The notes under the pieces: generated by a model
What the model was told of the DNA's origin: nothing
Database searches by the model: none
The model's input: only the letters and a program-made list of their open reading frames with translations
Made by a program: the position numbers and the translations under genes
In this document: piece by piece, positions 1 through 9,350 of the stretch
Layout of the letters: each line of letters opens with the position of its first letter
Numbering within the stretch: position 1 is the first letter of the stretch
From: Mariprofundus sp.
GTDB taxonomy: Bacteria; Pseudomonadota; Zetaproteobacteria; Mariprofundales; Mariprofundaceae
Assembly (NCBI GenBank): GCA_030951095.1
Contig: JAUZQI010000142.1
Coordinates: forward strand, 1 to 9,488
Reading direction: 5' to 3'
DNA: 9,488 bases

Positions 1-2581
<2,581 letters not shown>

Positions 2582-2589
<8 letters not shown>

Positions 2590-4018
2590 GCCAACTGGAT
2601 TCAAGGAATTTTCCCGCGAGAATCTGAGTTATGCACCGGTCGCCGACCGGATCATGCATTTCAAAGAATTTTACAAGCTGCCGGAAGATATGGCCACCCA
2701 GGGCGCGCGCTGCATGGATTGCGGTATTCCCTTCTGCCACAACGGTTGTCCGGTCAACAACATCATCCCGGAATGGAATGATGCGGTTTATCGCGGCAAC
2801 TGGCGTGAGGCGCTTGATATCCTGCACTCCACCAATAACTTTCCGGAATTTACCGGTCGCATTTGCCCTGCTCCGTGCGAAGAATCCTGCACAGTCAATC
2901 TAATTGGCGATGCGGTATCGATTAAAAATATCGAACTGTCCATTGTGGAAAAAGGTTGGGAGAACGGTTGGATCACGCCGCATATTGCAGAGGTAAAAAC
3001 CGGCAAACGTGTAGCCGTGGTTGGTTCCGGCCCTGCCGGCATGGCAGCGGCCCAACAACTGGCCCGCGCCGGCCACGATGTAATTGTATTTGAAAAGAAT
3101 AACCGCATTGGCGGCCTGATGCGTTACGGTATTCCGAATTTCAAGTTCGATAAATCTGTCATCGACCGCCGCATGGCACAAATGCGTGCGGAAGGCGTCG
3201 AGTTCCGTGTCAATTCCCATATCGGCGGCAATATTTCTGCCAAGGAATTGCTCAATGATTTCGATGCTGTCGTACTGAGCGGCGGCTCTGAGAAGCCACG
3301 CGACCTGCCGCTACCCGGACGCGAACTGAATGGTATTCACTTTGCGCTCGAATTCCTGACCAAAAATACCCAACGCGTACTGGGTGACGATATCCCGGAC
3401 GAGGAATTTATATCTGCTGCCGGTAAGCATGTCGTCGTCATTGGTGGCGGCGATACCGGTTCCGACTGTATCGGTACATCGAACCGTCACGGTGCAGAAT
3501 CTGTTAGCCAACTGGAAATTCTACCGAAACCTGAAGAAGAACCGAACAAACTGACAACCTGGCCGAACTGGCCGATGAAACTACGCACTTCCACCTCGCA
3601 GGAAGAGGGCTGCGAACGCGACTGGGAGGTATCCACCAAGCGCTTTATTGGCGATGACGATGGCAATGTACAAGCCATCGAATGCGTTCGCGTAGAGTGG
3701 AAACAGGACAATGGTCAGTGGAAGCTGAACGAAATCGAAGGTTCGGAGTTCACCCTGCCTGCCCAGCTGGTCACGCTGGCCATGGGTTTTATGCATCCTG
3801 TGCATGAAGGCATGCTCGAAGAACTGCGCGTTGAAAAAGATGGCCGCGGCAATGTCGATGCCAATGACCAGGATTATACCACCAGCATCGATAAGGTATT
3901 TACTGCCGGTGATATGCGTCGCGGCCAGTCGCTGGTTGTATGGGCTATCCGAGAAGGTCGCCAGTGCGCCCGCTCCGTTGATGAATACCTGATGGGCACA
4001 ACTACCCTGCCTCGCTAA
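2582..4018 (+). CDS. gltD: Glutamate synthase small (beta) subunit, NADPH- and FAD-binding
   Basis: This is the small subunit of glutamate synthase. It oxidises NADPH on FAD and passes electrons through iron-sulfur clusters to the FMN site of GltB. The 478-residue length is normal for the family. The N-terminal part carries the 4Fe-4S cysteines C44, C47, C52 and C56 and a second group C95, C99 and C103. A first dinucleotide fold ([10 protein letters not shown], 144-153) binds FAD, and a second ([12 protein letters not shown], 284-295) is the NADPH site. The C-terminal FAD motif is [16 protein letters not shown] (441-456). The ATG is preceded by AAAGGAG at 2568-2574 with 7 bases of spacing and overlaps the end of gltB, so both chains should be made together. 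A terminator follows 20 bases after the stop. Related Fe-S oxidoreductases share the fold, but the overlap with gltB settles the identity. Confidence 0.97.
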
Positions 4019-4038
4019 TCAAACGGGCTGAACCAATC

Positions 4039-4070
4039 AAAGGGTCGCGCAAGCGGTCCTTTTTTCTTCT
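4039..4070 (+). terminator. Intrinsic terminator of the gltBD operon
   Basis: A 10-base-pair stem (4039-4048 with 4053-4062, including two G-T wobble pairs) closes a GCAA tetraloop, which is a stable GNRA loop. The 3' arm runs into a T-rich tract (TTTTTT with further T's to 4070). It begins 20 bases after the gltD stop codon. Stem, loop and T tract all fit Rho-independent termination on the + strand. Confidence 0.87.
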
Positions 4071-4193
4071 CACGAACCTTTCATTCGTCAACAGGGAGGA
4101 ACCAGTGTACGAACAAAAAGCGTACCACAGCTGCTCATCCTTCCGGTGCGCAAACTGATCTATGATCACCCCATACCTTCTTTACTCTGAACA

Positions 4194-5363
4194 ATGCATG
4201 ATAAAGAATCACATCTCATGCATCTTATGACAAAATTATTGACTGAACTGTCGCCGCGCCAATCCCAACAGGAAATAGCGATCTCCTCATCGGGTGCGGT
4301 TATCGGTATTGGGCTGGTTGCATGGGTCAGCTACCACCTTGTCGACAGTACCGCCCTGCCTTTTATCGTAGCATCCATGGGTGCTGCTGCTGTATTGCTC
4401 TATGCCGCACCACACAGTCCGTTAACCCGCCCCTGGTCATTTGTTGGCGGGCATCTGGTATCCGCTGCCGTAGGAGTTACCTGTGCAGCATGGATTCCCG
4501 ATCTGTTTCTGGCCAGCGGGCTGGCGGTAGGGCTGGCTATTTTTGCCATGCATCAATTGAATTGCCTGCATCCGCCCGGTGGTGCCGCCGCATTGGTCGC
4601 CGTGATCGGTGGTGACCAAATTCAATCACTGGGTTATCTCTACGTACTGATCCCTGTCGGACTGAATGTGTTGATTCTGGGTGGCGCTGTATGGTTAACA
4701 CGTGTGCTGCTTGCTCAAAGGCGACAAGCCAAAGCATTTATACCCTACCCTGCTGATACGCACGAAGAGTATGACCTGCCAAATACCGCCCCGTTCTCAA
4801 ATGACGACCTGACCAGTGCACTACAGGAGATCAATACCTACATTGACGTAACCATTGAAGATTTAAATGATATCTATACTCGCGCCATTTCATTCGCCCA
4901 TCAACGCAGCCTGGGAACTATGGTATGTCGGGATATCATGACACATCAGGTCATTACTGTTGAATTTGGTGACAGCCTGAGAGATGCCTGGACATTGATG
5001 CAGCAGCACAATATCAAAAGTCTTCCAGTTATCAGCAGGGTTCGGCGGGTAAACGGCATTATCACCGTCAGTGATTTCAAACTGGAAGCCGCTCAATTTC
5101 CCGGAGGAACGATTGAAGAACGTCTGAAAACACTGATTAAACCCACGTCAGGAATGAGCTCGAACAAAGCCGAAGTGGTCGGGCAATTGATGGTATCTCC
5201 AGTCATTACCTTACCGGAAGATGCGCATGTTAGCGAAGCCGTCTCAATTTTTACCGCGCACGGGATCAGTCATATCCCTATCCTGAACCATGAACGCCGG
5301 CTGGCTGGCATGCTTTCACGCACGGATGTAGCACATTCCTTGCGCTCATCCGGCACAGCATAA
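4194..5363 (+). CDS. HPP-family integral membrane protein fused to a C-terminal pair of CBS domains
   Basis: The first 175 or so residues are strongly hydrophobic, with about five or six membrane segments (about 30-50, 55-72, 83-100, 103-120, 128-140, 147-174). They carry the family motif HPPGGAAA (126-133), so this is an HPP-family membrane domain. A charged linker (176-240) leads to two CBS domains (about 243-300 and 328-385). Both keep the nucleotide-contact pattern G-x-x-[ST]-x-x-D: GIITVSD at 288-294 and GMLSRTD at 372-378. The cytoplasmic CBS pair therefore probably binds an adenine nucleotide and controls the membrane part. Some cyanobacterial and chloroplast HPP proteins have been reported to carry nitrite. 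That would suit a neighbour of gltBD, but the substrate here is inferred only. The start is uncertain: none of the in-frame ATGs at 4194, 4218 and 4227 has a good ribosome binding site. Confidence 0.9.
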   Translation: MHDKESHLMHLMTKLLTELSPRQSQQEIAISSSGAVIGIGLVAWVSYHLVDSTALPFIVASMGAAAVLLYAAPHSPLTRPWSFVGGHLVSAAVGVTCAAWIPDLFLASGLAVGLAIFAMHQLNCLHPPGGAAALVAVIGGDQIQSLGYLYVLIPVGLNVLILGGAVWLTRVLLAQRRQAKAFIPYPADTHEEYDLPNTAPFSNDDLTSALQEINTYIDVTIEDLNDIYTRAISFAHQRSLGTMVCRDIMTHQVITVEFGDSLRDAWTLMQQHNIKSLPVISRVRRVNGIITVSDFKLEAAQFPGGTIEERLKTLIKPTSGMSSNKAEVVGQLMVSPVITLPEDAHVSEAVSIFTAHGISHIPILNHERRLAGMLSRTDVAHSLRSSGTA

Positions 5364-5449
5364 CAAACAGAGACTCAACCTGTTTTACCAGGGCCTGTTC
5401 ACACGTATCCGGCTGTAGCGATATAGCAATTTCAATGTTGCAGTTTCAA

Positions 5450-5479
5450 TTGCCCTTCCGGATGAAGAAAGCGTATAAT
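5450..5479 (+). promoter_or_regulatory. Probable sigma-70 promoter of pit
   Basis: A perfect TATAAT (-10, 5474-5479) lies 18 bases downstream of TTGCCC (-35, 5450-5455; four of six consensus positions). The predicted transcript would start near 5486, giving a very short leader that contains the AGGAG ribosome binding site (5492-5496) of pit. Its position also shows that the upstream in-frame ATG at 5435 cannot be the main start. No Pho-box-like direct repeats were recognised by eye. This is pattern matching only. Confidence 0.6.
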
Positions 5480-5503
5480 CAAGCTTCGAACAGGAGATGC
5501 GCG

Positions 5504-6547
5504 ATGGATAGTTTGTTTATGATCGCGGCAGCAACAGTGATTGTGCTGGTGGTGTTTGATTACACCAACGGCTTTCATGATGCCTCCAACGTCATTGCCA
5601 CAGTCATCGCATCACGCGCCATGACACCGGCTCAGGCTGTGCTGGTGGTCGGCTTTTTTGAATTTCTAGGCCCCCTGCTCGGCGGCACTGCAGTAGCTGA
5701 TACCATAGGCAACTTTGTCGACATTTCCGACCTGCAAGCACTGCCGGCCACGATCATCATCCTGTGTGGCGTGGCGGCAGCAGTGGTCTGGAATATCATT
5801 ACCTGGCAACTGGGTATCCCATCTTCGTCCTCGCACGCTCTGGTTGGCGGTTTAATCGGCGCTGTGCTCGTTTCCGCCGGCAATGAACATATCGTATGGG
5901 GCCTGAATGAACTGGCTAATGGCCATGTGATCGGTATCTTCAAAGTGCTGTTCGCACTGTTGATCAGTCCGGTAATCGGTTTCTGGGTCGGTTTTTTGAT
6001 TCATCGCTGGACGGGTATCCTGCTACGCGGTGCCCGCCCGCAGGTGAACCGCGATCTCCGCCGCAGCCAGTTTTTCACCACCGCAGTGCTGGCCTTTGCC
6101 CATGGTGCCAACGATGCCCAGAAAAGCATGGGCGTGATTACGCTGGTGCTGGTACTGGGCGGCTTTATTCCACAATTTGAAGTGCCCTTCTGGGTCGTAC
6201 TGCTATGCGCGGTAGCCATTACGCTGGGGATTATGTCCGGCGGCTGGCGTATCGTGCGAACTGTCGGCTTCGGCATCTACAAAATCCGCCCCCTGCACGC
6301 CGTGAATGCCCAGATTACTGCCGGTGTGATCATTTTTTCTGCCGCCATGCTGGGCGGCCCGGTGTCCACAACCCATGTGGTCAGCTCATCAATTCTGGGC
6401 ATTGGCGCATCGGAGCGTCCACGTGCGGTTCGCTGGGCCAAGGCCAGAGATATTGTCAGCACCTGGATTATCACTATCCCCGGTGCTGCGGTGATTGCTG
6501 CAGTCAGTTTCCTGTTACTGGGGCAGTTGCTTTTATTGGGAAGTTAA
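5504..6547 (+). CDS. pit: Low-affinity inorganic phosphate transporter, PiT family
   Basis: This is a cytoplasmic-membrane permease of the PiT family, which takes up inorganic phosphate (as metal-phosphate in bacteria) using the proton gradient. The 347-residue chain is mostly hydrophobic and shows the inverted duplicated PiT signatures: NGFHDASNV (22-30) with SSSSHALVGG (107-116) in the first half, and AFAHGANDAQKSMG (197-210) with PVSTTHVVSSSILGIG (286-301) in the second. A short polar loop around 175-190 separates the halves. The length matches the compact bacterial PiT proteins that pair with a DUF47 partner, rather than the roughly 500-residue E. coli PitA. I chose the ATG at 5504 because AGGAG lies 7 bases upstream and a promoter lies between it and the earlier ATG at 5435. 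The DUF47 gene follows 95 bases downstream and is probably in the same transcript. Confidence 0.95.
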   Translation: MDSLFMIAAATVIVLVVFDYTNGFHDASNVIATVIASRAMTPAQAVLVVGFFEFLGPLLGGTAVADTIGNFVDISDLQALPATIIILCGVAAAVVWNIITWQLGIPSSSSHALVGGLIGAVLVSAGNEHIVWGLNELANGHVIGIFKVLFALLISPVIGFWVGFLIHRWTGILLRGARPQVNRDLRRSQFFTTAVLAFAHGANDAQKSMGVITLVLVLGGFIPQFEVPFWVVLLCAVAITLGIMSGGWRIVRTVGFGIYKIRPLHAVNAQITAGVIIFSAAMLGGPVSTTHVVSSSILGIGASERPRAVRWAKARDIVSTWIITIPGAAVIAAVSFLLLGQLLLLGS

Positions 6548-6602
6548 CATGAAGTAACAACGCACCTGCATAACCTTTTCCACCGCATGATAAGTTTCAT
6601 AC

Positions 6603-6624
6603 CATGGGTTGGAAAAAATCCATG
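6603..6624 (+). promoter_or_regulatory. Leader hairpin just upstream of the DUF47 ribosome binding site
   Basis: CATGGGTT (6603-6610) pairs with AATCCATG (6617-6624), giving 8 base pairs with one G-T wobble around a six-base GGAAAA loop. It lies in the pit-DUF47 spacer and ends 6 bases before the AAGGAG. There is no T tract after it, so it is not a terminator. It could protect the mRNA or affect access to the ribosome binding site, but such a short stem may also be chance. Confidence 0.3.
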
Positions 6625-6642
6625 CGCGTTAAGGAGAACAAT

Positions 6643-7341
6643 ATGAACACGCCAATCAGCCGCTTAAAAAAACTGATCGACAGAATAATACCACCCATGC
6701 CGGATTTTTTCTCCCTTATCAATGAACAGTGCGAACTCTGCGTACAAGCCATGGCTGTGTTTGTTACCTATATGGAGAGCGGTGATGCCAGCAAGGCAGA
6801 TCAGATTCGCCACATGGAAAAACACGGCGATGAACTCAAGCAACGCAACAGCAAAATCCTTAACCGGGCGTTTACTACGCCGATGGACAGGGAAGATATT
6901 CACGATGCAATCACCAGCATTGATGAAATCATGAACTATGCCAAAACAACCGTGCGCGAACTGGAAGTGCTTGATTTACAACCGGATCAGTACATGCTCG
7001 AAATGGCGATTGAATTGAGAGATGGCACCGAAGCACTGCAGCGTGGCTTTGCCATGCTTTCAAGCAACCCTGCCCATGCTGAAGATGATGCGTTGGCTGC
7101 ACGAAAGGCAGAACGCCGGGTTGAACGCGTGTACAGACAAGCCATTGCGCACCTCTTTCATCCCAATATCGTACGGGAGAAAGTACCCGGCGATGATGGA
7201 GGCTCCGAGCATCAACAGCTGGCGCTCACCATGATTGATATATTCAAACATCGGGAAATCTATCGCCATATGTCCAATGGTGCTGACAGTCTCGCCTTGG
7301 CTGCCGATAAACTGAATGACATTATCGTCAAGATATCCTGA
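6643..7341 (+). CDS. DUF47/PhoU-like Pit accessory protein
   Basis: This is a soluble, all-helical protein of the DUF47 family (UPF0111, PhoU-like), usually encoded beside pit genes and thought to modulate phosphate uptake. The 232 residues show family landmarks: a PhoU-like acidic metal-binding stretch EKHGDEL (59-65), FTTPMDREDI (77-86), a second charged helix around RKAERRVERVYR (154-165), and a closing helix with FKHREIYRHM and ADKLNDI (201-227). The ATG at 6643 is preceded by AAGGAG (6631-6636) with 6 bases of spacing, which makes it preferable to the in-frame ATGs at 6604 and 6622. A hairpin (6603-6624) ends just before this ribosome binding site. In many genomes the DUF47 gene comes first; here it follows pit. 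Family assignment is firm, but the biochemical role is inferred from family and neighbour. Confidence 0.92.
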   Translation: MNTPISRLKKLIDRIIPPMPDFFSLINEQCELCVQAMAVFVTYMESGDASKADQIRHMEKHGDELKQRNSKILNRAFTTPMDREDIHDAITSIDEIMNYAKTTVRELEVLDLQPDQYMLEMAIELRDGTEALQRGFAMLSSNPAHAEDDALAARKAERRVERVYRQAIAHLFHPNIVREKVPGDDGGSEHQQLALTMIDIFKHREIYRHMSNGADSLALAADKLNDIIVKIS

Positions 7342-7406
7342 CCTGGTGAGAAACTGAGTGTCGAATGGATTGGACTTCAAAGCGAAATAATTCAGGTTTA
7401 GTCGCC

Positions 7407-8117
7407 ATGCATCACGATTCGATTTATACCTCGAACATTCACAGCAAAGGATTCGTCTTTGATGACAAGGTAGCGCGCGTTTTTGCCGATATGATCCGTC
7501 GCTCTGTGCCCGGTTACGGACAGACCTTACAAATGGTGGAATTATTGGCCCACGAATATGCGCAGGCAGAAAGCCGCCTGTATGATCTGGGCTGTTCGCT
7601 TGGTGCCGCCACGATGGCTCTGAGCTGCGGCTCTGTCGGTAAAAAATGTCATATCATCGGCGTGGACAACTCCCCTGCCATGATTGATCGCTGCAAGGAA
7701 ACACTGAAAGAAAAATCCGTAGAAATTAGATGCCAGGATATTCTCGATACCGATATTGATCATGCATCGGTAGTTGTTTTGAATTTCGTGCTGCAATTCG
7801 TCGCCAAAGAAAAACGGCTCGGACTCCTTGCCAAAATCCATCAGGGACTCAAACCCGGCGGAGTCCTGATTTTGTCCGAAAAAATCGCTTTTGATGATGC
7901 GGATGAAAACCGGCGCCAAATTGAACTGCATGAAGCATTCAAACGCGCACAGGGCTATTCGGATATGGAGATCAGCCGCAAGCGTACGGCACTGGAACAC
8001 GTGCTGATTCCCGAAACAACGAATGCGCACCATGATCGGCTGATACAGGCAGGTTTTTCTGCCTCCCATATATGGTTCCAGTGTTTTAATTTCGTATCGA
8101 TGATTGCCGTCAAATGA
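7407..8117 (+). CDS. cmoA: Carboxy-S-adenosyl-L-methionine synthase CmoA
   Basis: CmoA converts SAM and prephenate to carboxy-SAM, releasing phenylpyruvate. Carboxy-SAM is the donor that CmoB uses to build uridine-5-oxyacetic acid at tRNA position 34. The protein has a class I methyltransferase fold with the cofactor motif YDLGCSLGAA (59-68), VDNSPAMI (86-93), VVLNFVLQF (123-131), LKPGGVLILSEK (148-159) and the C-terminal WFQCFNF (223-229), all characteristic of CmoA. It has 236 residues; E. coli CmoA has 247. I chose the ATG at 7407 because MHHDSIYTSN lines up with the E. coli N-terminus. The in-frame ATG at 7365 would add 14 residues without family support. The ribosome binding site is weak (AGG at 7394-7396). 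The stop overlaps the cmoB start as ATGA. Confidence 0.95.
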   Translation: MHHDSIYTSNIHSKGFVFDDKVARVFADMIRRSVPGYGQTLQMVELLAHEYAQAESRLYDLGCSLGAATMALSCGSVGKKCHIIGVDNSPAMIDRCKETLKEKSVEIRCQDILDTDIDHASVVVLNFVLQFVAKEKRLGLLAKIHQGLKPGGVLILSEKIAFDDADENRRQIELHEAFKRAQGYSDMEISRKRTALEHVLIPETTNAHHDRLIQAGFSASHIWFQCFNFVSMIAVK

Positions 8118-9100
8118 GGGCATTCAGAGACCTGGAGTCAGCCCGGTTGAAAAAGCGGCTGGCCGACACATCGCTAGCTGGCTGGAGCGACTCACTGCTG
8201 GCGTTGCATAAACAGGGCTGGGACAACGTCCTCGAACATGGCGACATGGAACGCTGGCAAAGCAGTTTTAACGCCCTGCCCGATGTTACTCCTTCTGAAA
8301 TCCGTTTGAATGCCCCGGTGGTAAAAATCGGGGGTGCTGCTGATACATCCATACCTGCAACCGTGCTCGAATCGGCGCTGAAACAGATGCATCCGTGGCG
8401 CAAGGGGCCATTTGAGTTGTTCGGAATCCATATCGACACCGAATGGCATTCCGACTGGAAGTGGGATCGCCTGAAAGATGCGATTAGCCCGTTACAGGGG
8501 CGTGCTGTACTCGATGTCGGTTGCGGTTCCGGCTACCATCTCTGGCGCATGCTCGGCGCAGAAGCTGAACTGGTGATTGGCATTGATCCGACGGCGCTGT
8601 TCTCCATGCAGTTTGCAGCGCTGAAACGTTATCAACCCGATGCTGCCGTATTTTTTCTGCCCATCGGAATTGAAACCATGCCTGCCGCTATGGGCTGTTT
8701 CGACAGCGTGTTTTCAATGGGTATCCTCTATCACCGCCGTTCTCCCATCGGTCATCTGATAGAATTAAAAGAGCTGTTACACTGCGGTGGCGAACTGGTG
8801 CTGGATACGCTGGTGATTGAAGGCAATGAACAAAGCTGCCTGATACCGCACAGGCGTTACGCCAAGATGCGTAACGTTTGGTTTATTCCATCGGTGAATA
8901 TGCTAAAACTGTGGCTCAAACGCGCCGGTTTCAAGGATATCAAGCTGGTCGATGTCAGCCCGACCAGCACCGAAGAGCAACGTTCAACCGAATGGATGAC
9001 ATTCGAATCACTGGCCGATTTCCTGGATCCGCATGATTCAAGCCGCACCATCGAAGGCTACCCCACCCCCGTTCGCGCCATTCTCACAGCAAAAACATGA
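8114..9100 (+). CDS. cmoB: tRNA U34 carboxymethyltransferase CmoB
   Basis: CmoB transfers the carboxymethyl group of carboxy-SAM to 5-hydroxyuridine at the wobble position of tRNAs, giving cmo5U, which widens reading of four-codon boxes. The 328 residues match the usual length (323 in E. coli). The N-terminal helical part is variable up to MHPWRKGPF (92-100). Then come IDTEWHSDWKWDR (107-119), the cofactor motif LDVGCGSGYH (133-142), GIDPT (156-160), SMGILYHRRSP (201-211), MRNVWFIPS (252-260), TEEQRSTEWM (286-295) and SLADFLDPHD (299-308), all hallmarks of CmoB. The ATG overlaps the cmoA stop, so the two genes should be translationally coupled. No separate ribosome binding site is evident. 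A long palindrome, not a standard terminator, follows the stop. Confidence 0.97.
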   Translation: MRAFRDLESARLKKRLADTSLAGWSDSLLALHKQGWDNVLEHGDMERWQSSFNALPDVTPSEIRLNAPVVKIGGAADTSIPATVLESALKQMHPWRKGPFELFGIHIDTEWHSDWKWDRLKDAISPLQGRAVLDVGCGSGYHLWRMLGAEAELVIGIDPTALFSMQFAALKRYQPDAAVFFLPIGIETMPAAMGCFDSVFSMGILYHRRSPIGHLIELKELLHCGGELVLDTLVIEGNEQSCLIPHRRYAKMRNVWFIPSVNMLKLWLKRAGFKDIKLVDVSPTSTEEQRSTEWMTFESLADFLDPHDSSRTIEGYPTPVRAILTAKT

Positions 9101-9106
9101 TTGCTT

Positions 9107-9337
9107 GAACACGAAGGCACGAAGACAAAGCACAATCATGCTGAACCACTTGCAAAAGTCGTGAACGGCGATTTACTTCCCCAATCCGGCGCACTACGAA
9201 CTGGAATTTCGGAGAATGGAACCACCATGCTCTTCATTCCATTCCAAAAATTCACTCGAAGTGGGATTGCAACTCATCCACTCAGACTTTTGCAAGTAGC
9301 TCATGCTTTGTCTTATTTTCTTTGTACCTTCGTGTTT
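9107..9337. repeat. Long imperfect palindrome, candidate MITE-like or dispersed repeat element
   Basis: Almost all of the noncoding gap between cmoB and the isomerase gene can fold back on itself. Matching blocks, from outside in, are ACACGAAGG (9109-9117) with CCTTCGTGT (9327-9335); GACAAAGCA (9124-9132) with TGCTTTGTC (9304-9312); a 19-base block 9142-9160 with 9285-9303 (17 matches, including the perfect core ACTTGCAAAAGTC); and GAATGGAA (9214-9221) with TTCCATTC (9237-9244) around a 15-base loop. Short insertions of 8-9 bases distinguish the arms. No transposase or convincing protein is encoded. The CACGAAGG-type ends resemble dispersed intergenic repeats I recall from beta- and gammaproteobacteria, but copy number cannot be judged from one window. 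It may act as a two-way transcription barrier between convergent genes. Confidence 0.8.
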
Positions 9338-9350
9338 TGTGGTGAAAAGA

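Noticed and set aside
4109..4165. Alternative frame through the gltD-HPP spacer ending at TGA 4163-4165
   Set aside because: It has no start codon with a ribosome binding site and no recognisable protein similarity.
5365..5386. Possible terminator after the HPP-CBS gene (AAACAG pairing with CTGTTT)
   Set aside because: The stem has only six mostly A-T pairs and the T run is only four bases long, too weak to call.
5435..5503. N-terminal extension of Pit from the ATG at 5435
   Set aside because: The extra 23 residues are polar and unlike the family. A TATAAT promoter and an AGGAG site lie within or just after this stretch, pointing to 5504 as the start.
7365..7406. N-terminal extension of CmoA from the ATG at 7365
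   Set aside because: It has no good ribosome binding site, and the family N-terminus aligns with the ATG at 7407.
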